From: Microcaldota archaeon | GTDB lineage: Archaea > Micrarchaeota > Micrarchaeia > Anstonellales > Bilamarchaeaceae | Assembly: GCA_023247345.1 (NCBI GenBank) | Contig: JAHFGR010000042.1 | Location: forward strand, 1 to 8,700 | Direction: 5' to 3' | DNA length: 8,700 nucleotides | Shown here: positions 1 through 6,036 of the stretch, piece after piece | Layout of the letters: each line of letters starts with the position of its first letter | Position numbering within the stretch: the first letter of the stretch is position 1 | Made by a program: the position numbers and the translations under genes | Notes under the pieces: generated by a model | Databases searched by the model: none | The model's input: only the letters and a program-made list of their open reading frames with translations | Told to the model about the DNA's origin: nothing

Positions 1-163
1 CTTCCTTAGTTTCTTCTTTTACTTTACCGGATTCCGTTTTATTCTTAGTTTCTTTCTTTTCTATTATTTCTTTAGTTTTATTCTCCTTGACCTCGGGCTG
101 CTGCGTAGTAATACAACCAAATAAAAGAATAGATATAATAATTAGAGTTACAAGCGAGCGCAT
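1..163 (-). CDS. Lipoprotein, N-terminal fragment (continues past left edge)
   Basis: The frame read from an ATG at 163 down to the window edge is open for 54 codons. It begins with MRSL, then a hydrophobic stretch, then a lipobox LLFGC whose cysteine is residue 17. This is a lipoprotein signal peptide, so the mature protein should be lipid-anchored on the outer face of the membrane. After the cysteine, the visible 37 residues are almost entirely Lys, Glu, Thr and Asn, a flexible low-complexity linker such as often separates the anchor from a folded domain; that domain would lie outside the window. The start has no Shine-Dalgarno sequence but has an A/T-rich box 20-25 bp upstream, which fits a leaderless archaeal transcript. 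It is divergent from the metalloprotease lipoprotein at 208, which also has its lipobox cysteine at residue 17. Function cannot be told from this piece. Confidence 0.8.
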   Translation of the reverse strand, partial: MRSLVTLIIISILLFGCITTQQPEVKENKTKEIIEKKETKNKTESGKVKEETKE

Positions 164-207
164 AGTAATAAGAATATTTATATAATTATTTAATTGTATC
201 ATTAACT
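164..207. promoter_or_regulatory. Divergent promoter region for two lipoprotein genes
   Basis: This 44-bp gap separates two divergent start codons. Its core, ATATTTATATAATTATTTAA at 174-193, is A/T only and reads as a TATA box on both strands. For the plus gene the box at 177-185 lies about 26 bp before the ATG at 208, the usual archaeal TATA-to-start spacing, so the mRNA would be leaderless. No ribosome site precedes either ATG. A bacterial -10 (TATAAT, 181-186) is present, but I see no matching -35. Confidence 0.55.
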
Positions 208-1407
208 ATGAGAAAGATATTTGTCTTAACTTTAATTGCCATGGTTTTAGCAGGCTGCGCTGGCTTTGGCAATAATGGTGCTAATGATTCGAACTCGCAA
301 TGGTTTACCTCTAATTATTTCAAAGACTCTACGCAGAAATTTGGCATTAATGAGAATACAATATTAAATTGGACACGTGGTATTTCTAAAGACAAATTCG
401 ATTATAAAGTTTTAAGCGCATTACAAATGCTCGGCTACAGCTTTGAGTTGAATAAAGGAGATAGGCGAGCGCCTAATGTAGTTGTTTTAGAAAGATTTAA
501 ACGGGATAATGGCATTGGTATAGATGACGATCCAAATCGTGAACAAGTAACAAAAGAAACTTTGCTAGCGCTTGATAAACAGATGAAAGAACAGGAACAA
601 AAAGATGCAGTGCTCGCACAACGCTTTTCTTTATATCCAAATACAGTTACTGATCATCCAAACGGAGTTACTAAGGAATTTGTGTCTGCAATTGTAGTCA
701 AATCATTAGAAGCATTGCCAAGCAATTTGGTTGATCTTGGAAGAAGAAATATGCTCCAGTGTGAGGTTTCACAATGTACGGGTGGCATTGCACCAGGAAG
801 TTTTATTTTTCAAAAAGGAACAGATACACCAATACGCTCGGTTCCACAAGATGACAATTTTGACTTTTACAATGTAAGATTTTTAGGTAAAAAAGATGAA
901 CAATCTGCGAGCGGGGGATTTTCTTTAGGCACTGAAATACTTGTTACCATTCATGAATACGGGCATTATTTAGACGGATCAATATATGCTCCTCTTGCTG
1001 GAACGAAACAGGGAATGATAGATACAAGAGAATTTTATAAAATAAGTTATGAAGGTGTTGATGCACTTGGCAGTCCGCCATTTTACTTCAAACATCATCT
1101 GCTTTATTTGAAAGAAGGATTGAATGAAAGCGCGTTTGTTGATAACTATGGTATGGCGCGCGAAGGCAATGACAAGCAAGGCAAAATGCAATATAGATAC
1201 GTGGAAGATTTTGCAGAGAGCTTTGCAACGTATGTTGCTTCGGGAAAAGATTTCAGAAAAAAGGCAGAAAACAATGAGATTCTAAAGAGAAAATATGATT
1301 GGCTAAAGCAGAATGTATTTAATGAAATTGAATATGATACAGACCTACCGAGGATAAGTGGAAACTATGATTATAGATTTGGCGGAGAGCTGAAGAGGCT
1401 AGAATAG
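208..1407 (+). CDS. Zinc metalloprotease lipoprotein with PG-binding-like domain
   Basis: A 399-residue predicted surface lipoprotein. Residues 1-17 form a signal peptide ending in a classical lipobox, LAGC (Cys17). Residues about 64-124 resemble the peptidoglycan-binding-1 fold: an ALQMLGY helix, then VVVLERFKRDNGI, then VTKETLLALD, in the order seen in that family. The C-terminal half holds the zinc site HEYGH (His249, Glu250, His253). About 84 residues on is EDFAESFATY, where Glu337 is the likely third ligand, as in gluzincin proteases of the anthrax lethal factor type, which use a similar FAE motif. The expected role is hydrolysis of a protein or cell-wall-linked substrate outside the cell; the substrate is unknown. 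The ATG has no ribosome site but has a TATA box 26 bp upstream. It converges on the HEPN gene with a 28-bp gap. The metal site is seen directly; the PG-binding call is by pattern only. Confidence 0.8.
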   Translation: MRKIFVLTLIAMVLAGCAGFGNNGANDSNSQWFTSNYFKDSTQKFGINENTILNWTRGISKDKFDYKVLSALQMLGYSFELNKGDRRAPNVVVLERFKRDNGIGIDDDPNREQVTKETLLALDKQMKEQEQKDAVLAQRFSLYPNTVTDHPNGVTKEFVSAIVVKSLEALPSNLVDLGRRNMLQCEVSQCTGGIAPGSFIFQKGTDTPIRSVPQDDNFDFYNVRFLGKKDEQSASGGFSLGTEILVTIHEYGHYLDGSIYAPLAGTKQGMIDTREFYKISYEGVDALGSPPFYFKHHLLYLKEGLNESAFVDNYGMAREGNDKQGKMQYRYVEDFAESFATYVASGKDFRKKAENNEILKRKYDWLKQNVFNEIEYDTDLPRISGNYDYRFGGELKRLE

Positions 1408-1413
1408 TTGTAA

Positions 1414-1418
1414 TTTTT
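1414..1418 (+). terminator. Possible oligo-T terminator after metalloprotease
   Basis: A T5 run begins 6 bp after the stop codon at 1405-1407, in the short gap before the convergent HEPN stop. Archaeal termination commonly uses such T tracts without a hairpin, and no hairpin is seen here. The run is short, so the call is weak. Confidence 0.25.
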
Positions 1419-1435
1419 AAGTAGTATGTTAATTT

Positions 1436-1822
1436 CTATTTAATGAGCTTCTTTATTTTGTCTATAAATTCATTTGAAATCTTTAACAGTCTTTCAGCAT
1501 CTTTTTTAGATATCTCATTCTCTAAAACAGGAGGATAACGCGATTCTGTATAGTACGCAGTTAATTCTCTCCCAAAATCAAGATATTCCTTAAACACCAT
1601 GTCAAATTTACTTGCCTCGTCAAAAAGTACTTCTAGATCATGGATCTTTCTTAATTCCCAACGCTTAGATATAAGAAACGCCTTAGTATATTTCTCGACT
1701 GCTTGCTGTAAGTGTGAAAGCGCGGCTCGGAAAAACCAGGCTTCTTCTATTAGATGCTTTGCAAGTTCAAAATCCTCTTCTGCAAGTTTAACCCATTCAC
1801 CGATAATTTCATTACTGACCAT
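1436..1822 (-). CDS. HEPN-domain toxin of MNT/HEPN module
   Basis: A 128-residue all-helical protein matching the HEPN family that is paired with minimal nucleotidyltransferases. Characteristic pieces are the N-terminal helix EWVKLAEEDFELAKHLIEE, the middle helix HLQQAVEKYTKAFL, the segment IHDLEVLFDEA, and the late motif AYYTESRYPP. HEPN toxins of this type are metal-independent RNases with an R-X(4-6)-H site. Here Arg54 and His61 give R-X6-H, and the histidine sits in the usual HDL context. In the studied MntA/HepT pair the antitoxin adenylylates a tyrosine of the toxin; the tyrosines near the RYP motif are candidates, by inference only. Its ATG overlaps the 3' end of the MNT gene by 11 bp (1812-1822), so the two are translationally coupled and share one promoter. 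Length is normal for the family. Confidence 0.85.
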   Translation of the reverse strand: MVSNEIIGEWVKLAEEDFELAKHLIEEAWFFRAALSHLQQAVEKYTKAFLISKRWELRKIHDLEVLFDEASKFDMVFKEYLDFGRELTAYYTESRYPPVLENEISKKDAERLLKISNEFIDKIKKLIK

Positions 1823-2132
1823 ATAACGTCTTTCCTTCCTTAAGAATCCTTAGTATAAATGGATCCTGAAGAGCAAGTCTTTTGTTAAGCTCTTCAGGAG
1901 TTAAAACTAAAGGTTCTATTGGTATTGATTCATGAAGACCGTAAAGAAGTTTTTGAACTTCAGCAAATCTTTCTATTGGTTTCTTTTTCGTATTCTTAAC
2001 AATAAAAATATCAATATCACTATGCTTTGTTGGTTTGCCCCATGCGTAAGAGCCGAATATAATGATCCTCTCTGGAGAGTACCGCTTAATAAGCGCACCA
2101 GTTAGTTTTGATAGTATGATATTTTTTATCAT
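1812..2132 (-). CDS. MNT-family nucleotidyltransferase antitoxin
   Basis: A minimal nucleotidyltransferase of about 106 residues. It shows the family signature G-S-X10-D-X-D within FGSYAWGKPTKHSDIDIF, giving the two metal-binding aspartates. A further acidic residue in the strand IEPLVLT is the probable third carboxylate. Proteins of this family paired with HEPN toxins neutralise the toxin, in studied cases by adenylylating it. The gene is first in the operon and its end overlaps the HEPN start by 11 bp. Start choice: a TTG at 2150 would add six residues, but a TATA-like box at 2155-2168 puts transcription start near 2134-2138, downstream of that TTG and just before the ATG at 2132. I therefore prefer the ATG and a nearly leaderless mRNA. 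Confidence 0.85.
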   Translation of the reverse strand: MIKNIILSKLTGALIKRYSPERIIIFGSYAWGKPTKHSDIDIFIVKNTKKKPIERFAEVQKLLYGLHESIPIEPLVLTPEELNKRLALQDPFILRILKEGKTLYGQ

Positions 2133-2154
2133 AAAGAAAACTAAGCTCAAATTG

Positions 2155-2168
2155 TATTAAAAATATAT
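2155..2168 (-). promoter_or_regulatory. TATA-like box for MNT/HEPN operon
   Basis: Read on the minus strand this is ATATATTTTTAATA, about 26-30 bp upstream of the ATG at 2132. It matches archaeal TATA character and spacing for a near-leaderless mRNA. No ribosome site lies between the box and the ATG. Confidence 0.45.
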
Positions 2169-2191
2169 GTTAACGCAAATGGTAGTTATAG

Positions 2192-2240
2192 TTTTTATAC
2201 ATTTCTATTTAATAATAAAAATACTTATTTGTAAGGTGGT
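2192..2240 (+). promoter_or_regulatory. TATA box and ribosome site for large lipoprotein
   Basis: TTTTTATAC at 2192-2200 is a TATA-like box. A start about 26 bp on would give a leader of roughly 20 nt. That leader contains AAGGTGGT at 2233-2240, complementary to the 3' end of 16S rRNA, ending 3 bp before the TTG at 2244. The ribosome site decides the start, because no in-frame ATG occurs until residue 134. Confidence 0.55.
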
Positions 2241-2243
2241 ATC

Positions 2244-4475
2244 TTGAAAAATCTAAATATTCGTCTAGTTAGAACTCCAAGTAGCAGATCTAATCTAGTT
2301 GGCTCCATTCTTGCTAGGCCATTAGCTGCTTTACTGGCATTAGCACCATTAGCTTGTGATGGACCGAGAAATCCTCGAACAGATGCAAATGTAGCAACTG
2401 CAAGAGAAGAGGGATTACCGTTTGATCATAAATTCAAATCATCCAAAGAAGTTGCTGATTATATAGATGGAGAGATAAAAAGAATTGTAGAGTTATACAA
2501 AAGCTATCAAGGAAAACCAGAACAGCAGTATTGGCATTTAATACCTGAACATTTAATCCCTCGAGCTAGCGAACTTCTAGATCTAAACGCATTTGTCAGA
2601 TTAGGGGATCAAGGAAATGTTACTGTCAACGATGCAAATGCCATGACTGAGGGTATAGTCGATCTGGCAAGGCAAATGGAAAAAAGAGGAGATAATAACG
2701 GCGATGACCAAGTAATTTCAAAAACGCTCGAACTGATGAGGAGATATGGTCTTTCTCCAAGAGGAATTGTTTTTATCGCGGATTTCATTTCTGAAAATAG
2801 TGCTCAAGATGCAGAACGAATTTTAGAATTTTGCAAAGGGAATAGAGAGGTCCTGGAACATTTTCAAGATGCATTAGTTGCGTATAAAAGACACGGGATT
2901 GAAGGCTTAAAGTATTTGAAAGAAATTTCTGATAAATACCAAATTCCATTGAATGATTTAATGCTCGCTGAATGGAACGAGCATTGCAACCAACCAGCAG
3001 ATCGGGGCAATAATGATCATGAGTATTATAAGAAGGCTGAAGCACTTGTAAAAAAATATAGATTAAATAACGCAGAAGCGAATATTCTTCTTTCCAGAAT
3101 GGATCACGCATTTGAAGCAGGAATAGAACTGTATGGAGAAGAAAGAACAATAACTACAATTAAGTTTGCTGCAATAGCTTACGATCAATGGTCTGGTTTT
3201 GAAAATCTTAGATTTCTAGTTGAACATGGCGATTTATTAGAAGCACGGACAATCGCAGGCGATTCTGGAAATTTCCCGCTTGCTGATGCGGATACACACG
3301 GGTTTTTTCACGTTGGCAACAAAAAATATATATCCATGGCAAGACAGATGGCAGAGCTTTCTCGAGATATGCAAATTCCGCTTAATAATGTTCTTGAACT
3401 TATGCAAAGACACGGAAGTTACGTTACTAGAGTGATACTAACTATTGCTTCTGATCATGATCAAGAACTTGATGAAGATATAAAAGATGATTATAGAAAC
3501 CGAGGAAGAGAATTAAATCCAAGAGAAATGAAGCAAGCAAAAAAATCTGAAGCTGAAAATCTTGTTGAAAGGTATGGTGTAATTGCAATGCAAGCAATGA
3601 GCGAAGATGCAAAACTACAAGGTAAAAAATTAAGAGAATATGATCGCGAAGACGCAAAATACTTTGCTAGTGAAGCTATGAAAATTGGCGAAGGAACGCA
3701 TAGTGTTGCTATTACTACAGCTGGAAACATAAAACAAAGAAGAGATAGTCTAGAGGAAACTCACTCTTCTGAATTAACAATATTGTATGAAGCAGAAAGA
3801 GAAAGGCGAGAGCGCAACATGGAGCTTAATGCAGCTGTCAGAGCAAGATATAGTATAGTTGGTAATCCACTGAAGTTTTTAGCATATTTAGCAGGTCATG
3901 AACCAACACCAGAACCAGTACAACAACCTAAATTTGAAAGATCAGATTTTGTAAGAGAACTATTTGACGAATATGGAATCGAAGCTGTTGAACTAGGTCT
4001 TTATCTTGCTAGCCAGTCACAAGGTCGACCGGCACAGTTTAGAGAGATTTTTCGTATTAGTGATCAATTAAATGCGATTCCAGTTGCTGCTAGATTTACT
4101 GAACATTATACTGCACAACAATTAATTGCCTTGTTCGAAAATGCACCTATCTCCGTTTTCCAAAATGGCGCTAATAGCGAACAACTTATTGGAGCAGTTG
4201 AAATAAGCAAGCATAGCTTAGAAGTTTACAAAACTGCAAGCAAACTAGCAGAAAGATTTCGTGACGATTCAATATGGAGAAACGAGGTAAAGAGCGAAAC
4301 AGAAGACGGATACTTAATAGTCGGTGGCGCTTTAGATCACTATGACATCTATTGGACAGCGCGCGCAATAATTGAATTCAGCGAGGCTAACGTCAGATCA
4401 TTCTTAGATAGAGAAGGAAGAAACCTGCCTGATGGCGAAACGCTTTATCGAATGATGAAGTCTTTAGGAACCTAG
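2244..4475 (+). CDS. Large helical surface lipoprotein, unknown function
   Basis: I do not recognise this 743-residue protein. It starts at TTG with a good ribosome site. Residues 1-37 are a basic then Ala/Leu-rich signal sequence ending in APLAC; Cys38 could carry a lipid, though proline at -3 and leucine at -2 make the lipobox non-standard. The mature part is almost all helical and charged. Related segments recur: residues 142-181 (ARQM, then LELMRRYG), 223-247 (LKEISDKYQIPLNDLM) and 366-405 (ARQM, then QIPLNNVLELMQRHG), which suggests a helical-repeat scaffold. Residues about 405-530 are very rich in Lys, Glu and Arg and may form a coiled coil. A Pro-rich hinge (about 552-563) precedes a second helical region. 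No catalytic motif is visible. Its stop codon overlaps that of vapC (CTAG at 4472-4475). Its last codons are duplicated at 5171-5220. It is probably exported and structural or adhesive, by inference. Confidence 0.75.
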   Translation: MKNLNIRLVRTPSSRSNLVGSILARPLAALLALAPLACDGPRNPRTDANVATAREEGLPFDHKFKSSKEVADYIDGEIKRIVELYKSYQGKPEQQYWHLIPEHLIPRASELLDLNAFVRLGDQGNVTVNDANAMTEGIVDLARQMEKRGDNNGDDQVISKTLELMRRYGLSPRGIVFIADFISENSAQDAERILEFCKGNREVLEHFQDALVAYKRHGIEGLKYLKEISDKYQIPLNDLMLAEWNEHCNQPADRGNNDHEYYKKAEALVKKYRLNNAEANILLSRMDHAFEAGIELYGEERTITTIKFAAIAYDQWSGFENLRFLVEHGDLLEARTIAGDSGNFPLADADTHGFFHVGNKKYISMARQMAELSRDMQIPLNNVLELMQRHGSYVTRVILTIASDHDQELDEDIKDDYRNRGRELNPREMKQAKKSEAENLVERYGVIAMQAMSEDAKLQGKKLREYDREDAKYFASEAMKIGEGTHSVAITTAGNIKQRRDSLEETHSSELTILYEAERERRERNMELNAAVRARYSIVGNPLKFLAYLAGHEPTPEPVQQPKFERSDFVRELFDEYGIEAVELGLYLASQSQGRPAQFREIFRISDQLNAIPVAARFTEHYTAQQLIALFENAPISVFQNGANSEQLIGAVEISKHSLEVYKTASKLAERFRDDSIWRNEVKSETEDGYLIVGGALDHYDIYWTARAIIEFSEANVRSFLDREGRNLPDGETLYRMMKSLGT
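4410..4459 (+). repeat. 50-bp direct repeat, copy 1 (left of VapBC)
   Basis: This stretch is repeated at 5171-5220 in the same orientation. The first 39 bases (4410-4448) are identical; the only differences are CG versus AA at 4449-4450, so 48 of 50 match. Here it encodes the lipoprotein C-terminus from REGRNLPDGE to the two methionines. The two copies flank the VapBC pair. Confidence 0.95.
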
Positions 4476-4888
4476 ACTAATTTCTTGTAATTAATTATAT
4501 CATTTGTCGTTATTACCCTAATTTTATCTTGTTTTTGAAAATGTTGGTCATTGCTCCAGATTATTGCAGGTTTAGCAAGCGCTGCAGCAATGAAAGGAAC
4601 ATCGTTTTTATGAATATGCCCAATAATTTTGTCCGCTTCTTCTGCATAATCTAGTAGTTCTTCATTTTTAATTACATCTATATATTTGAAAAGGGTTATT
4701 AATTTCATATTAAATTCTTCTTGCGGCATCTTTGTCTTTTCCAAAACAATTTTTTTGTTTCTGAGAACTTCATCAAAAGATTGTTCTGGATAGTAAAATA
4801 AAACATTTGAAGAAATTATCAAGTGTCTGGTGAGAGAATCTTTAATTATGGCAGATAGAATGATGTTTGTATCTATGATTACATTCAT
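4472..4888 (-). CDS. vapC: VapC-like PIN-domain ribonuclease toxin
   Basis: A 138-residue PIN-domain protein. The acidic catalytic set is visible: Asp6 in IIDTNII, Glu40 in SFDEV, Asp96 in HKNDVPFIAAAL, and Asp114 in IWSNDQHF. These bind Mg or Mn for RNA cleavage. VapC toxins cut tRNA or rRNA when freed from VapB; the target here is unknown. Its ATG overlaps the stop codon of the upstream RHH gene as ATGA (4885-4888), the usual coupled arrangement. Its stop codon shares the palindrome CTAG with the stop codon of the convergent lipoprotein gene. The length is typical of the family and all key residues are intact, so it should be active. The pair lies between 50-bp direct repeats, suggesting it was gained as a unit. 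Confidence 0.88.
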   Translation of the reverse strand: MNVIIDTNIILSAIIKDSLTRHLIISSNVLFYYPEQSFDEVLRNKKIVLEKTKMPQEEFNMKLITLFKYIDVIKNEELLDYAEEADKIIGHIHKNDVPFIAAALAKPAIIWSNDQHFQKQDKIRVITTNDIINYKKLV

Positions 4889-5115
4889 AACAAGCCCAGT
4901 TTTTTTGCTACATTCCTATCTATTTTATCAGCCAACTCCTGAATATCCTTATCGGTTAAGTTATTCCTGCTACTGATTTTATCTAATAATTCTATGTCTT
5001 TGAGCCTTTGCTCTATTATATTCCTTATTGCAGCGCTCCAGCTTACCTCATCGTGTTCTTTCATCTTTTTGTGCAGTTCTTTTGGCAAAGCAATTGTTAC
5101 ATTCACTGTTTCCAT
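4885..5115 (-). CDS. vapB: VapB-like RHH antitoxin
   Basis: A 76-residue protein with an N-terminal ribbon-helix-helix pattern. The strand VNVTIALP is followed by helix KELHKKMKE and helix SWSAAIRNIIEQRLKDIE, which would bind DNA as a dimer. The tail (LTDKDIQELADKIDRNVAKK) is the amphipathic part expected to wrap and inhibit VapC, as is common in archaeal VapB proteins. The ATG at 5115 has a strong ribosome site, GGGTGAG at 5119-5125, three bases upstream. The stop overlaps the vapC start by 4 bp. By family knowledge, VapB with VapC represses its own promoter, here just upstream. I saw no clear long palindrome to serve as operator. Confidence 0.85.
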   Translation of the reverse strand: METVNVTIALPKELHKKMKEHDEVSWSAAIRNIIEQRLKDIELLDKISSRNNLTDKDIQELADKIDRNVAKKLGLL

Positions 5116-5118
5116 AAT

Positions 5119-5155
5119 CTCACCCAGTGTAAATATGTGAAAGCACTTATTTAAT
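5119..5155 (-). promoter_or_regulatory. vapBC promoter and ribosome site
   Basis: On the minus strand, ATTAAATAAG at 5146-5155 is a TATA-like box. A start about 26 bp on would fall near 5125, giving a leader of about 10 nt that consists mostly of the ribosome site GGGTGAG (5119-5125). The box lies just inside the right-hand direct repeat, so the module carries its own promoter. Confidence 0.45.
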
Positions 5156-5170
5156 CCTTTCGATTCAATT

Positions 5171-5220
5171 AGAGAAGGAAGAAACCTGCCTGATGGCGAA
5201 ACGCTTTATAAAATGATGAA
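5171..5220 (+). repeat. 50-bp direct repeat, copy 2 (right of VapBC)
   Basis: Second copy of the 4410-4459 sequence in the same orientation, with 39 identical bases followed by two changes in the next eleven. Similarity stops sharply at the left end: the nine bases before 5171 match the lipoprotein gene no better than chance. Confidence 0.95.
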
Positions 5221-5230
5221 ACAAAACTAA
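5171..5230 (+). pseudogene. Orphan C-terminal fragment of the large lipoprotein
   Basis: Read in the same frame as the intact gene, this encodes REGRNLPDGETLYKMMKQN and then stop TAA at 5228-5230. It matches the last part of the 743-residue lipoprotein, with Arg to Lys at one site and a different final tail (QN instead of SLGT). There is no start codon or upstream coding region: the frame closes at a TGA at 5138-5140, within the vapBC promoter region. It is therefore a severed gene end, not a functional gene. Its stop overlaps the stop of the convergent gene at 5227, the same geometry as at the intact gene's junction with vapC. It may be the original 3' end of the lipoprotein gene, or the remnant of a tandem paralogue. 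Confidence 0.75.
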
Positions 5231-6006
5231 ACATAATCCTCGTGGCTTGCCCATTCGGCTTCTACTTTTTTTCTAAAATGCGCAATACCTTCAATTACAT
5301 CTTGCACTCGCTCTACTGCTTGCCCGCGATCATGTTTTAAAGGCCATTCAACAGCAAAATTATGACTAATAGGACGATCGTCGCTTTGTCCTTCTTCTGG
5401 TTCTGTATGATATAATATAAATCCAACAATATCAGGGCCACCAATAGTTACTTCTACAATGCCTTGCCCGCCACCAAACCGATTGCATGCTATGGTAAGC
5501 CTGCGGTCTATAATACCACGCTCTTCTGTTTCAGCTATCTTAACTGATTCGATAGGCAGTTCAGTGATTTGCCCATCAATGAGAAAACGTTCTTCACCAT
5601 GTGAATTCTGGAAAACAGTAATAGGCATGCGAATATTGAGCTCTTTATACAGCTCGCCGTTCAAACTCACTGCAACCAGCAAAACCTCTTCAAAGTCAGT
5701 TTCAAGCCCAACATCTATGATTCTATGGCCTCTTCCAAGAACAGATGCAACGCGACCCGCAACCTCGAAATCTTCAGATACTCTGAAAAGTTCATATGGC
5801 GGCTTGGCCTTTTGTAAGCGTAGATCGCTCAAAAGAAGATTCTTGAAATTTTTATGTCTTAAAGCAGAGTTTGCTTTTTCTTGGAATGCTGCTAGGGAAG
5901 GTATTCTATCTAATTTAACTAGATTTGATCTGTTATGGCTGAGAGTAAAATCTCGCTCGCCATGCATTGGCACGTATTTTAAACGCGTACCCATTTCCAA
6001 TTTCAT
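5227..6006 (-). CDS. Hypothetical protein, family not recognised
   Basis: A 259-residue protein I cannot assign. It has no signal peptide or membrane segment, so it is probably cytoplasmic. The first 100 residues are basic and mixed helical. Residues about 100-200 look beta-rich, with a glycine-rich stretch, FGGGQGIVEVTIGGPDIVG. The C-terminus (about 218-255) is a charged helix ending in SHEDYV. No catalytic motif stands out. GAGGGG immediately precedes the ATG at 6006, unusually close for a ribosome site; a second ATG at 5994 is possible, though neither spacing is ideal. A TATA-like box at 6037-6045 and a 10-bp tandem repeat lie upstream. An open frame on the opposite strand (5459-6037) is Ser/Arg-rich and looks like a shadow. 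Confidence is good that the gene is real and nil on function. Confidence 0.65.
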   Translation of the reverse strand: MKLEMGTRLKYVPMHGERDFTLSHNRSNLVKLDRIPSLAAFQEKANSALRHKNFKNLLLSDLRLQKAKPPYELFRVSEDFEVAGRVASVLGRGHRIIDVGLETDFEEVLLVAVSLNGELYKELNIRMPITVFQNSHGEERFLIDGQITELPIESVKIAETEERGIIDRRLTIACNRFGGGQGIVEVTIGGPDIVGFILYHTEPEEGQSDDRPISHNFAVEWPLKHDRGQAVERVQDVIEGIAHFRKKVEAEWASHEDYV

Positions 6007-6015
6007 CCCCTCTAA

Positions 6016-6035
6016 TATCCATATTTATCCATATT
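6016..6035 (-). repeat. Two tandem 10-bp repeats in promoter of hypothetical gene
   Basis: TATCCATATT occurs twice back to back (6016-6025 and 6026-6035). The repeats fill the space between the putative TATA box (6037-6045) and the predicted transcription start of the 6006 gene. A 10-bp period is about one helical turn, so a regulator could bind both copies on one face. It could also be chance in A/T-rich DNA. Confidence 0.6.
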
Positions 6036-6036
6036 A

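Noticed and set aside
2148..2150. TTG start for the MNT gene
   Set aside because: The predicted transcription start lies downstream of it, and an ATG six codons later fits a leaderless mRNA.
2785..3730. Several minus-strand open frames inside the large lipoprotein gene
   Set aside because: They are short, Leu/Phe/His-rich, mutually overlapping shadows of a clearly coding plus frame.
4410..5220. Direct repeats as a transposon target-site duplication
   Set aside because: Fifty bp is far too long for a typical target duplication, no transposase or terminal inverted repeats are seen, and the copies differ in a codon-conservative way.
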